DNA of 44,079 nucleotides from Pseudomonadales bacterium (GTDB lineage: Bacteria; Pseudomonadota; Gammaproteobacteria; Pseudomonadales; Moraxellaceae): contig JABEVH010000207.1 of NCBI GenBank assembly GCA_013043915.1, forward strand, positions 1 through 44,079, in the 5' to 3' direction. The notes beneath the pieces are model-generated. The model was not told where the DNA came from. It saw only the letters and a program-made list of their open reading frames with translations, and searched no databases. Position 1 is the first letter of the stretch, and the number at the start of each line of letters is the position of its first letter. Shown here in pieces: positions 1 to 7,870 of the stretch. The translations under genes were made by a program, and so were the position numbers.

Positions 1-274
1 GGCCTCCTGCACGCAGAACCCGTTCAAGTTCTCCTCCTGATACAATGTCGAAACCTGCTCCCAATTGCGCTAACTGCTGCAGAACAGCGAGATTGCTATT
101 AGCCTTGACGGCATAACATATACGATGAGGTAGCAGGCTCTAAGCCTGTCCTAAGAACTGATACCTTTCTTTAAGTTTTGCCTTGTAATATACATAGCAT
201 GGAGTACCAAACTGATGGGCGAGTTCAGCTGCAGTGAGCTGCTCAATGAATAAGGCATCGTTCGTAGAGGACAT
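1..274 (-). pseudogene. lysA: Diaminopimelate decarboxylase, N-terminal part, interrupted by in-frame TAG
   Basis: LysA is the PLP enzyme that converts meso-diaminopimelate to lysine. Reading the minus strand from ATG at 274, the frame gives an N-terminal strand with FGTPCYVY, then TAG at codon 45 (bases 142-140). The same frame then continues with CYAVKANSN (the PLP-lysine motif) and GFDIVSGGELERVL, both hallmark LysA motifs. The frame is the same before and after the stop, so this is a nonsense change (for example CAG to TAG), not a frameshift. The stop lies in a poorly conserved linker, and no ATG follows it before the conserved lysine. The rest of the gene lies outside the window. It begins 4 bases after the lptM stop, as in other gammaproteobacteria. 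Sequencing error, true loss, or amber read-through are all possible; cells would still have diaminopimelate for peptidoglycan. Confidence 0.85.
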
Positions 275-278
275 GGGG

Positions 279-416
279 TCAGTTTCCAGGCGTTGAAGCA
301 TGATGGGGCTGCGTTCCGGGAAGATAAAGGGGGCCTTTCTGGCCGCAGGCGGATACTGTGCAGCAGAAAAGAGCTATCAGGGCCAGACGCCCTATGGCAT
401 GGTAAACTGTGTGCAT
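279..416 (-). CDS. lptM: LptM-type small lipoprotein (LptD assembly factor)
   Basis: A 45-residue lipoprotein too short for most gene callers. It has a basic start, a hydrophobic segment, and lipobox V-S-A-C with the lipidated Cys at residue 24, followed directly by GQKGPLYLP, the signature of the LptM (YifL, LppL) family. LptM binds the LptD/E LPS translocon in the outer membrane and helps LptD maturation. The ATG at 416 has an AGGA ribosome site six bases upstream. The gene sits directly before lysA and opposite cyaY, the arrangement known in Pseudomonas and enterics. It is shorter than the E. coli protein (67 residues) because the variable tail is short. The motif makes the assignment strong. 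Confidence 0.88.
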   Translation of the reverse strand: MHTVYHAIGRLALIALFCCTVSACGQKGPLYLPGTQPHHASTPGN

Positions 417-512
417 GATATTCCTACCCATTCAAGACGGTTAGTATAGCGTGCGTCAGAGCGGGACCCTAGGGCTCTTCCCTGGTTGATTGCCGATGTT
501 GGAGAAAATTTT

Positions 513-827
513 ATGAGAACCTATGAGCAGGCGCTTGAAGATACGTTGCAGGCTATTGAGCGCCATGTGGAAGCCTTGGATGCTGACATCGATCAAGATG
601 CAGGGGATGGGATCCTGACACTGATACTTCCTGACCGTAGCCGCATTATACTTAACCGGCAAGCACCCCTGAAAGAACTTTGGTTGGCAGCACGCAGTGG
701 AGGTTATCATTTGAGTTGGCAGGATAATCGCTGGTGGTGTGTCAAGACGAAGGAGGGATTAATGACCCTGATGGGGCGTGTACTGGCCGAGCAGGGTGTG
801 CCTGGCTGGTCTGTTAGCGATGAATAG
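513..827 (+). CDS. cyaY: Iron-sulfur cluster assembly protein CyaY (bacterial frataxin)
   Basis: CyaY is a small acidic cytoplasmic protein that binds iron and regulates IscS-dependent iron-sulfur cluster assembly. The 104-residue product has the frataxin layout: an acidic first helix (many D/E), the strand GILTLILP, then IILNRQAPLKELWLAA and GGYHLSWQDNRWW, which match the conserved sheet motifs of the family. I place the start at ATG 513, nine codons inside the longest frame, because GGAGAAAA lies just upstream and the protein then has normal family length. The gene is divergent from lptM-lysA, the classical gammaproteobacterial arrangement. Confidence 0.93.
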   Translation: MRTYEQALEDTLQAIERHVEALDADIDQDAGDGILTLILPDRSRIILNRQAPLKELWLAARSGGYHLSWQDNRWWCVKTKEGLMTLMGRVLAEQGVPGWSVSDE

Positions 828-891
828 GACACTGAAGTTCTGTTACTATGTGCCGCTTTCTCAACCCATCTGATGTTTGTGTGGCTCTGGC

Positions 892-1989
892 ATGATTATT
901 AGGCGTTATCTTAACGTACAAATCCTGATGTCGACACTGGCTGTGCTGGTGACGCTATTTGTCGTTATTGCGGGTAGTCGCATCATCAAGTACTTTTACT
1001 TGGCAACCCAGGGGAAGCTAGATGTAGATTTACTGATGTCGCTGTTGATGTATCAGTCGCCGGCTTTTTTGGAATTCATTCTCCCGCTCAGCTTTTTTAT
1101 TGGGGTCATGCTGAGCATGGGCCGCATGTATATCGACAATGAAGTGACGGTTCTGGCAGCTACTGGATTTGGTCCGCACCAATTGTTGCAGGGTATGTTT
1201 CCTGTGACAGCGGGCATGCTAGTGGTGTCGGCATTAATGACACTTTATGTGACACCTCGTAGCAATTACCGTGCAGAGGAGCTGTTCGCTGAACAAGCCG
1301 CACGCAATACTTTCGAAGTCCTCCGTCCGGGGATTTTCCAGCCTTTGGACAATGGTCAGGTGTTGTATGTCCGCAGTGTTAGTGAAGATAAGAAGCGATT
1401 ACAAGATGTGTTCGTTTATGGAGCCATGCAAGCGGGCCAAAGGGGGAGTACCGAACTGAGAGCCTCGCGCGGCTTTTTGCAAAATGATCCACACACGGGT
1501 GCCCGTTATCTGACCTTGGAGTCAGGTGAGCGCGATGAACTCTTACCAGGATATAAAAAGTTGCAACGCATCAGGTTTGATACTTATTCCCTGTTACTCA
1601 CCGAAGCGCCGCCTAAGGCGGTGACCATGGTTAAGACCTTGACCGGGCGACAGCTCCTGCAGCATGGAAATATTCTGAATATGGCCGAGCTGTACTGGCG
1701 TTTGTCGCTGGTGGTGCTGGTTCCTGTTGTGGCCATATTGGCCTTATCCTTAAGCAGAGTTAACCCTCGTCAGGGGCGGTTTCTAAAATTGCTGCCTGGG
1801 GTACTTCTTTATTTGAGTTATATCGTCGCCTTGCTGATGGTCCGGCAGTCTTTTGAAAAGCATCATGCCACGCTGATAGCATTTGTAGAAGTTCATCTAG
1901 GTTATGCAGCCTTATCCCTGGTCCTGCTTTTTCAGCGACCGTTACAACTGGCATGGCAGCACCAACAAGCGAGGTTTGAGCGACGATGA
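892..1989 (+). CDS. lptF: LPS export permease LptF
   Basis: An inner-membrane subunit of the LptB2FG ABC exporter that pulls lipopolysaccharide out of the membrane toward the LptC/A/D bridge. The 365-residue protein has the YjgP/YjgQ architecture: about three N-terminal transmembrane segments, a periplasmic beta-jellyroll (roughly residues 120-250) and three C-terminal segments. The start MIIRRYL and the C-terminal VNPRQGRFLKLLPG fit LptF better than LptG. ATG 892 was chosen over the upstream TTG 877 because it matches the LptF start; the ribosome site is weak. No lptG follows. Instead the next gene overlaps by ATGA and encodes a lipid-linked sugar transferase, so LptG must be encoded elsewhere. 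Confidence 0.88.
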   Translation: MIIRRYLNVQILMSTLAVLVTLFVVIAGSRIIKYFYLATQGKLDVDLLMSLLMYQSPAFLEFILPLSFFIGVMLSMGRMYIDNEVTVLAATGFGPHQLLQGMFPVTAGMLVVSALMTLYVTPRSNYRAEELFAEQAARNTFEVLRPGIFQPLDNGQVLYVRSVSEDKKRLQDVFVYGAMQAGQRGSTELRASRGFLQNDPHTGARYLTLESGERDELLPGYKKLQRIRFDTYSLLLTEAPPKAVTMVKTLTGRQLLQHGNILNMAELYWRLSLVVLVPVVAILALSLSRVNPRQGRFLKLLPGVLLYLSYIVALLMVRQSFEKHHATLIAFVEVHLGYAALSLVLLFQRPLQLAWQHQQARFERR

Positions 1990-3659
1990 CGACTGCACTG
2001 AGGGATACACGTACGGTATCCCAGCGTGACCTGCTCTACATGGTGCTTTATGCCTTGGTGTTGATAGCACTGGCCTGGATGCGGCCCTTGGCTTTGCCGG
2101 ATGAAGGCAGGTATGGTGATGTGGGACGCTGGATGCTACGCTCTGGGGACTGGTTGACTCCGCGGATTGATGGACTGCCATTTTTTCATAAACCCCCCTT
2201 GCTTTACTGGTTGGATGCCATCGCCATGGGTATAGGTGGTGTACATCCATGGGTAGCACGGCTGGTTCCTGCCTTGCATGCCTGGCTGATGGTACTGGTC
2301 ACACAGCGTTACACCCTACGTTATCTTGGACGAGCCGTAGCCGACCGGGCCGCCTTGATGCTTGGGGCTAGTATGCTGGTTTTGGGAGGGGGCGATTATA
2401 TTAATTGCGACATGGTGGTAGCAACCTGGATAAGTATCTGCATTATGGCTTTTGCTGCTGCACTGCAAAGTGAAGGCCATGATCGCCGTAGGTTGGGCTG
2501 GTTGGGATTTGTTGCCGGGGCTCTGGGGCTGCTGAGTAAGGGTTTGATTGGGGTTGCGCTTCCGGGGTTGGTGCTGCTGGTGTGGCTGATTGAAGAGCGT
2601 CGCTGGCTGTCCATGTTACGCTTACCCTGGATAAGCGGAATGTTGTTGTTTTTAGGGGTAGGGTTGCCCTGGTTTATATTGCTGGAGCATCGCTATGGCG
2701 GATTTTTTCATTATTTCTTTATTGAGCAGCAATTTACCCGGTATGTGGGTACAGGTTTTAACAATCGGCAACCCTGGCCTTTCTATCTAGTCTGTCTGGT
2801 GGTGTTATTCTTTCCCTTCAGCACCTTGATAAGGTGGCGACCACCTATGGCCGTTATGGCCCGTGGGCAACTGGCGACCTGGCGGCTGGCGTGGATCTGG
2901 CTGTTGAGCATCTTGATATTCTTTAGTATTCCTGCATCCAAACTTGTGGGCTATATCCTGCCGGTAATGCCCGCTTTGGCTATATTGGCCGCTCTGGCCT
3001 GGCCACAAGTACATGCTCAGCGTACAACTCGCTGGCTGGTCATGGTAGGCTCGCTCTTGCTGGGTATAACCCTGGTCGCGCTGGGAGCATGGACATGGCC
3101 ATCCTTGTTGCTACCTTGGCCGGTGCGTACGCTGGCTATAGGGTCAGGTCTGCTTTGGTTGGTGGGGGGGCTCGTCAGTCGCTGGCTGGTGCCGGGAAAG
3201 TTGTTGATGCTCTGGGCCATGCAATCCATCATGACCTTGGTTGCGGTCAATGCCGGGGTGGCGTATCAATCCACGGCCAAAGGCAGCCTGTTGCTGGCTG
3301 AGTATATAAAACAACAAGACCCGCATCCTCAGGTGATTACCTATGCCGGTTATCCTTTTGATCTACCCTTTTACTTGGATACACGGGAGGTCATCCCTAC
3401 TCTGGGGGCTTGGAAGCAGCGCTTATCCTATGTCAGGGATGATGGTGATCAGCAACTGATTGATGGTCTGGCATTTGAGCCAGCAGCGGGTAAGGTTTTA
3501 CTTGAAGAATCTGCACTGGATGTTTTAAGCAGGCAGGAACCCCATGCCTGGCTAGTCACTCCGGCTAATTTGCAGGATGAGCGAGTCCAGCGACTTTACC
3601 AAAAAGATAAGGTGATGGGGCGCTGGGCTGTATGGCGTCTCAGGGCAGGGGGAGCTTAG
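1986..3659 (+). CDS. ArnT-like GT-C glycosyltransferase (PMT family)
   Basis: A 557-residue polytopic inner-membrane protein of the PMT/ArnT family. These enzymes take a sugar from a polyprenyl phosphate donor and transfer it on the periplasmic face, often to lipid A. The first loop has LPDEGRYGDVGRWM with the catalytic-type Asp39-Glu40, followed by LTPRIDGLPFFHKPPLLYW, very typical of ArnT. About a dozen hydrophobic segments follow, then a periplasmic C-terminal domain. It overlaps lptF by four bases (ATGA), so translation is probably coupled, fitting modification of LPS during export. No other arn genes are in the window, so the sugar need not be aminoarabinose. Its 3' end overlaps the convergent hemY end by 20 bases. 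Confidence 0.8.
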   Translation: MTTALRDTRTVSQRDLLYMVLYALVLIALAWMRPLALPDEGRYGDVGRWMLRSGDWLTPRIDGLPFFHKPPLLYWLDAIAMGIGGVHPWVARLVPALHAWLMVLVTQRYTLRYLGRAVADRAALMLGASMLVLGGGDYINCDMVVATWISICIMAFAAALQSEGHDRRRLGWLGFVAGALGLLSKGLIGVALPGLVLLVWLIEERRWLSMLRLPWISGMLLFLGVGLPWFILLEHRYGGFFHYFFIEQQFTRYVGTGFNNRQPWPFYLVCLVVLFFPFSTLIRWRPPMAVMARGQLATWRLAWIWLLSILIFFSIPASKLVGYILPVMPALAILAALAWPQVHAQRTTRWLVMVGSLLLGITLVALGAWTWPSLLLPWPVRTLAIGSGLLWLVGGLVSRWLVPGKLLMLWAMQSIMTLVAVNAGVAYQSTAKGSLLLAEYIKQQDPHPQVITYAGYPFDLPFYLDTREVIPTLGAWKQRLSYVRDDGDQQLIDGLAFEPAAGKVLLEESALDVLSRQEPHAWLVTPANLQDERVQRLYQKDKVMGRWAVWRLRAGGA

Positions 3660-4860
3660 GTAACTCCTGAGTCAGCAGGGCAAGTCCATCGATAAGATAG
3701 CGTTGAGCTTGATGGTCGTTCATACGAACAAGGAGCCTGACTAGCTCGGCATAAGTCTCAGGGTCATGACGCAGAGTCACCGCCGACTCGAAATAATCGC
3801 GCGCCTGGCTGAACTGATGGTTTTGTAAACAGAGTCTGCCAAGCGCGCGCAATAAACCTGCATGATGAGGTGCCTTGCTCAACAAGGATTCAGCAAATCG
3901 TAATGCTGCATCTGGATGCGAACTGGCTGTGCAGCCGTATATGTCTACGAGTTCATCCTTGACCGATACACTGAGCCGTTCACGTAACAGTAACTCTGCC
4001 GTGTCATGGTCATTAAGTCTAAGCAGTCCACGGGCATAACTGGCGGTGATGTCGGCGTGATCACGTAGCTTACGAGGCAAGGCTAAAAAATAGTCCCGCA
4101 ATCGCTTAAGCGTATAGGCTTGGTTGATCACGGTGCCGCTGGCTGCTATGTGAGCAAGCACTTGACTATGCGCATGTCTTTCCAGGGTCCAGGCGGCATC
4201 GTCTTGACGACGGGCACGCTGCCTTAGAACAGGGAGTAAATCAGCCAGTTCACCCCAGAGCCCCAGTTGGGCGAGCACACGCAGCAGCATTTTTATCGCT
4301 TCAACATCACTGGGGTAATCTTGGCGCATTTGACGCAAAGCTACGGCGGCAAGTTCCCATTGATTGGCTTCGATGAGCAGCCGCGCCCTGGCTAAACCAA
4401 CAGGCAGGCCCAAGCCTCCTGTTTGAGCCAGTTGTAGGTAGTGCTGCGAGCGTTCATAGGCACGTAAATGCTGGGCAGCCCGAGCAGCTGCCAGGTAAGC
4501 GGGAAGAGGGTGTTCAGCTAAGCTGGCTGCTGCAAATAGATGTCTCTCGGCTTTTTCCCAAGCGCCTGATTCGAGTTCCGAGGTTCCTTGAGAAAGCAGT
4601 TGAGCGCTACGCTGCTGACGCCGCCGGTGAGACCAGCGCGACATCCATGCGGGGAAATTGACTAGCCGCAGAAGTAGCTGCAGGGTCAAAAACAGCAGCA
4701 GCGTGGCTAAGACAACCAAGGCTAAGGCAGTCCACAAACTGGTTTCCAGGGCACTTCCTTGCCAGCTGATGAGTACGTAACCAGGGTCTTCCAGCATGGC
4801 CAAGCCCAAAGCCCCCCCGCCGATCAGTGCCAGGAGTCCAAGTAGCCATATGCCTCTCAT
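3640..4860 (-). CDS. hemY: HemY, TPR protein of the heme biosynthesis operon
   Basis: A 406-residue protein with two N-terminal hydrophobic segments (about residues 4-25 and 40-65) followed by a long all-helical region of tetratricopeptide-like repeats, the layout of proteobacterial HemY (not the protoporphyrinogen oxidase of the same name). The stretch after the second membrane segment, with RRRQQRSAQLLSQG and AWEKAERHL, matches the HemY_N family. HemY is thought to organise late heme enzymes at the membrane; its molecular role is not settled. It overlaps hemX by four bases and is the last gene of hemC-D-X-Y. The convergent arnT-like gene overlaps its end by 20 bases. Confidence 0.88.
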   Translation of the reverse strand: MRGIWLLGLLALIGGGALGLAMLEDPGYVLISWQGSALETSLWTALALVVLATLLLFLTLQLLLRLVNFPAWMSRWSHRRRQQRSAQLLSQGTSELESGAWEKAERHLFAAASLAEHPLPAYLAAARAAQHLRAYERSQHYLQLAQTGGLGLPVGLARARLLIEANQWELAAVALRQMRQDYPSDVEAIKMLLRVLAQLGLWGELADLLPVLRQRARRQDDAAWTLERHAHSQVLAHIAASGTVINQAYTLKRLRDYFLALPRKLRDHADITASYARGLLRLNDHDTAELLLRERLSVSVKDELVDIYGCTASSHPDAALRFAESLLSKAPHHAGLLRALGRLCLQNHQFSQARDYFESAVTLRHDPETYAELVRLLVRMNDHQAQRYLIDGLALLTQELPKLPLP

Positions 4861-5774
4861 GGTGTATCCTGCCCAAGCTGCAGACTATCCAGAGTCTTTA
4901 GTGAGCGATCCAGGTTAAGCTGCGGATAAGCTATGGATAAGGCCATGAGCGATTGCAGCTCGTTGTCGATAGCCTGGTAGGAGGCTTGATCATAGAGCAG
5001 CGCGTGTTGATGTAATAACTGCTCGGTATCAAGCAAGGCTTGCTGATAAACGGCATTCTGCCGGTGCAATAATGCCCAGATAGCTTGGTCCAGTAAGGCC
5101 TGTTCATGCCACTTCAAGGCATTTCGCTCTAATTCATCGGGTAGCGTACCCGATGCTGAAGACGGGTGACGCAAGCTGATCAAATGGCTGAAGTGCATCA
5201 TGCCTTCTTGCCAAAGTTGCTTCCATCCTTGGGTGATAGGTTCGGGTGACACAGCACGGACAGGTGTGGATGAACGTCCAGGTACCAGGTTCATGGGCAA
5301 CTGCTGTAGGCGAGAGGCGACAGCATGAAGACGCAGGTAGGTTCCTGGAATATCCAGTTGTGCAGCACTTTGCACGTTTAATAAGTCTTGAGCCAGTGAG
5401 CTGCGCAAGGGAAGTATATGATCATCACGGCTGCTGGCGGCCAGACCATCTGCATTATGTAACAAAGGCAGAACTTCGGCAGGGTTACGCCCCAGCATAA
5501 GCTGTTGTTCAGCAATATGCAGATCATAGCCGATTTCTGCAAGTAACCAACGTTCGCGCAGGCTGGGATCCGTTTGGACCTGATGCAGCATAGTCAGGGT
5601 ATGTTGTGTGTCCTGTGTTTCCTGAACCTGGACATGATCTAAGCGTTGGTCTAGTTGCAGCGTTGAAGTTTGCAGATGTTTAAGCCATGGCCATCCGTAG
5701 GCAATCGCTAGATAAATGCCCACGACCTGAGCAAGTACCAGTATTCTGAACATGAAATGACGTAGAGCCAGCAT
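4857..5774 (-). CDS. hemX: HemX, membrane-anchored protein of the heme operon
   Basis: A 305-residue protein with one N-terminal membrane segment (about residues 10-28), then a helical, probably coiled-coil region rich in Gln and Leu (LDQRLDHVQVQETQ), and a periplasmic helical domain containing LLAEIGYDLHIAEQQLMLGRN, the conserved HemX signature. HemX is found between hemD and hemY in many gammaproteobacteria. It is sometimes annotated as uroporphyrinogen-III methyltransferase, but the sequence has no methyltransferase motif, so its role is unproven. The start lies three bases after the hemD stop, and the end overlaps hemY by four bases. Confidence 0.85.
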   Translation of the reverse strand: MLALRHFMFRILVLAQVVGIYLAIAYGWPWLKHLQTSTLQLDQRLDHVQVQETQDTQHTLTMLHQVQTDPSLRERWLLAEIGYDLHIAEQQLMLGRNPAEVLPLLHNADGLAASSRDDHILPLRSSLAQDLLNVQSAAQLDIPGTYLRLHAVASRLQQLPMNLVPGRSSTPVRAVSPEPITQGWKQLWQEGMMHFSHLISLRHPSSASGTLPDELERNALKWHEQALLDQAIWALLHRQNAVYQQALLDTEQLLHQHALLYDQASYQAIDNELQSLMALSIAYPQLNLDRSLKTLDSLQLGQDTP

Positions 5775-5777
5775 GCG

Positions 5778-6557
5778 TTAACAACCTCCTGTAGGTACGG
5801 TGTCACCAAGGCTCATTGCTTGCCAAGCAAGAACGGCACGTACCAGATCCATGTCCCTGACGCCTTCAGAGCTCCAGATATGCTGGGCACCGGCTTCTTT
5901 AGCCATCGTATGAAGACGAGGACTGACGACTAAGAGCCACGGTTCAGACCAGCTGGCGCCTGCAATGGATTGCCAGTGCAGCAAAGATTCACCGCTGGTC
6001 AGAATGACCAGATCTGCCCTACGATGCGCAAGTAACGCCTGTAAACGAACCCGGGCGGTTTCAGGGAGGACGCGTCGATAAACTTCCAGATAGTGCACAT
6101 CGCTGCCTCGTTCTTTCAGGCGCTCGGCGAGTAACTCCCGGCCACCCTGGCCTCTTACGATAACCACACGTTGTTGGGTGTTGAGTTCAGGCATGTCTAG
6201 CAGTCCTTCACTATCGGCTTGGCTGGGAACTTCAACACGTACACCTCGTTGTTCCAGCAGATCTGCTGTGCCTTGACCTGGAGCCAAAAACTTCAGGGTA
6301 TAAAGTCGGTCAGCCCAGAGTTGACGAATCACCGGCCAGCCACAAATAACCGCAGATTTGCTAATAAAAACCACAGTCTCGGGCTCAAGATGTTTTATCG
6401 TATCATCGATAAAGGGACCATATGGGATAATTTCAAGCAGGGGAATATGCTCGCAGTAGGCTCCTAGTGCTTCAAAATCCGCAACCAGCCTTTTACCCTG
6501 ATCCTGGGGACGTGTAACCAGGATACATCTTCCTTGTAAGGGTTTTTCAGTGTTCAT
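5778..6557 (-). CDS. hemD: Uroporphyrinogen-III synthase
   Basis: HemD cyclises hydroxymethylbilane, with inversion of ring D, to uroporphyrinogen III, the branch point of heme and siroheme synthesis. The 259-residue product starts MNTEKPLQG followed by ILVTRPQDQG, the standard N-terminal strand. It then has PLLEIIP, VFISKSAV (the usual FTS/N-A-V motif), VEVPSQADSEGLL, and RVVIVRGQGGRELLAERLKERG, all in the usual HemD order. ATG 6557 was chosen over the longer frame to 6608 because it begins right at the conserved domain and gives an 11-base overlap with the hemC end, suggesting coupled translation. Confidence 0.92.
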   Translation of the reverse strand: MNTEKPLQGRCILVTRPQDQGKRLVADFEALGAYCEHIPLLEIIPYGPFIDDTIKHLEPETVVFISKSAVICGWPVIRQLWADRLYTLKFLAPGQGTADLLEQRGVRVEVPSQADSEGLLDMPELNTQQRVVIVRGQGGRELLAERLKERGSDVHYLEVYRRVLPETARVRLQALLAHRRADLVILTSGESLLHWQSIAGASWSEPWLLVVSPRLHTMAKEAGAQHIWSSEGVRDMDLVRAVLAWQAMSLGDTVPTGGC

Positions 6558-7473
6558 GGATGGCTCTGAGTACGTCGCCAGCTCCCTGATCCAGCAGGGC
6601 TTGAGCAACGTGACGGCCTAAGGTCTCAGCAGCCAAACGAGGGGCTTTTGCTTCCGCTCGCAGGATAAGGCTGCCATCGTTGGATCCTACCAAGCCTCGT
6701 AACCACAGCTGATCGCCATCGAGTTCAGCAAAACCTGCTATGGGCACCTGGCAACCACCTGAAAGGGTAAGGTTCATGGCACGTTCTGCCTGAACCTGAT
6801 ACCAGGTGGTCTCATGTTGCAGAGGCTGGAGTAGTGCTAAAAGCTCTGTATCATCCTGCCGGCATTCAATACCTACGGCGCCTTGTCCGACGGCAGGAAG
6901 TAGTGTGGTGGTATCTAGACGCTGTCGAATACGATCACCTAGGTTAAGTCGAATCATGCCCGCCGTAGCCAGAATAATGGCGTCATACTCACCTGCATCC
7001 AGTTTGGCGAGTCGGGTATTGACGTTGCCGCGCAAATCATGAATAACCAGGTCGGGGCGCAAGGCTCGCAACTGACACTGGCGGCGCAAGCTAGATGTAC
7101 CGACGATGGCGCCCTGGGGTAGATCGAGAAGATGCTCAAAACGGTGGCTGATCAAGGCATCGCGAGGGTCTGCACGTTCACAGGTTGCTGCCAGCATCAG
7201 GCCTTCCGGGAACTCCATGGGCACATCTTTCATGGAATGAACCGCTAGATCTGCCCGTCCTTCCAACAGAGCATGTTCCAATTCTTTGACGAATAAACCT
7301 TTGCCTCCGACCTTAGCCAGGGGAGCATCGAGTATGCGATCCCCCCGCGTCGTCATGGTCAGCAGTTCTACGTTAAGTCCACGATGGGCCTGCTGCAAGC
7401 GATCACGCACATACTCAGCTTGCCATAAGGCGAGAGGGCTCTTACGGGTGGCAATTTTCAGGCTTCGTTCCAC
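6547..7473 (-). CDS. hemC: Porphobilinogen deaminase (hydroxymethylbilane synthase)
   Basis: HemC joins four porphobilinogen units into hydroxymethylbilane. The product has ATRKSPLALWQA at the start, KGLFVKELE, HSMKDVP (catalytic Asp), GTSSLRRQ, LRGNVNTRLAKLD, and LSGGCQVP with the Cys that carries the dipyrromethane cofactor (about residue 241). All are diagnostic. I prefer the start GTG 7473 (MERSLKIATRKS), which has GAG a few bases upstream. An in-frame TTG at 7485 is possible but has no ribosome site. It is the first gene of the hemCDXY unit. In Pseudomonas it directly adjoins algR; here two lipoprotein genes separate them. Confidence 0.95.
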   Translation of the reverse strand: MERSLKIATRKSPLALWQAEYVRDRLQQAHRGLNVELLTMTTRGDRILDAPLAKVGGKGLFVKELEHALLEGRADLAVHSMKDVPMEFPEGLMLAATCERADPRDALISHRFEHLLDLPQGAIVGTSSLRRQCQLRALRPDLVIHDLRGNVNTRLAKLDAGEYDAIILATAGMIRLNLGDRIRQRLDTTTLLPAVGQGAVGIECRQDDTELLALLQPLQHETTWYQVQAERAMNLTLSGGCQVPIAGFAELDGDQLWLRGLVGSNDGSLILRAEAKAPRLAAETLGRHVAQALLDQGAGDVLRAIHEH

Positions 7474-7535
7474 GGCTAGGCTCAAACTGGCGGTTACAGT
7501 TGCTAGCTTATCTCAAAATTACGTTGCCGGCGATG

Positions 7536-7859
7536 TCAGTTACCATAGACGATGGTAGTTACGTCAGTGATGATGCCAAGAACGCTGGTGGTTTCGATAT
7601 CGACATGATGGATATGAGCGATTCCTCCATTTTGTGCGGCGGTTTCAATACTGGCATCACCTTGAGCATACCAGCCAAAGATGGAACGTACGCTTGAGCG
7701 TCCGACTTTATTGGGTCTTTCGGTGCTATCTGTAGCCATCAGCGGCGTTATAGTATGTTTATAGGCAAAGCCTGTGACTCCAACCGGGGTATTGGCCATG
7801 GCTACGCAGCCGGATAGCAGCGTACTTACCAAAGCGAGAGCAGCTAGATTGCGCAGCAT
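7536..7859 (-). CDS. TRL-like small lipoprotein
   Basis: A 107-residue protein with a lipoprotein signal (LVSTLLSGC, lipobox L-S-G-C at residues 14-17) and a compact domain containing VGRSSVRSIFGWYAQGDASIETAAQNGG and a final ILGIITDVTTIVYG. This pattern (VG.A...S.LG....GDASI..A...GG....V) is that of the TRL-like family of small envelope lipoproteins, whose function is unknown. ATG 7859 has AGGAG upstream; the longer frame to 7919 runs into the preceding gene. It lies 11 bases after the hydrolase gene and just before hemC, breaking the usual algR-hemC adjacency, and probably shares a transcript with the hydrolase. Confidence 0.75.
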   Translation of the reverse strand: MLRNLAALALVSTLLSGCVAMANTPVGVTGFAYKHTITPLMATDSTERPNKVGRSSVRSIFGWYAQGDASIETAAQNGGIAHIHHVDIETTSVLGIITDVTTIVYGN

Positions 7860-7870
7860 GTTGATGACTC

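Noticed and set aside
3640..3690. CTCAGG/CCTGAG repeat at the convergent ends of the arnT-like gene and hemY
   Set aside because: Short 6-bp arms with a long loop inside coding sequence; not a credible terminator.
5778..6608. Longer hemD start at 6608
   Set aside because: The extra 17 codons lie inside hemC and show no HemD similarity; ATG 6557 begins at the conserved domain.
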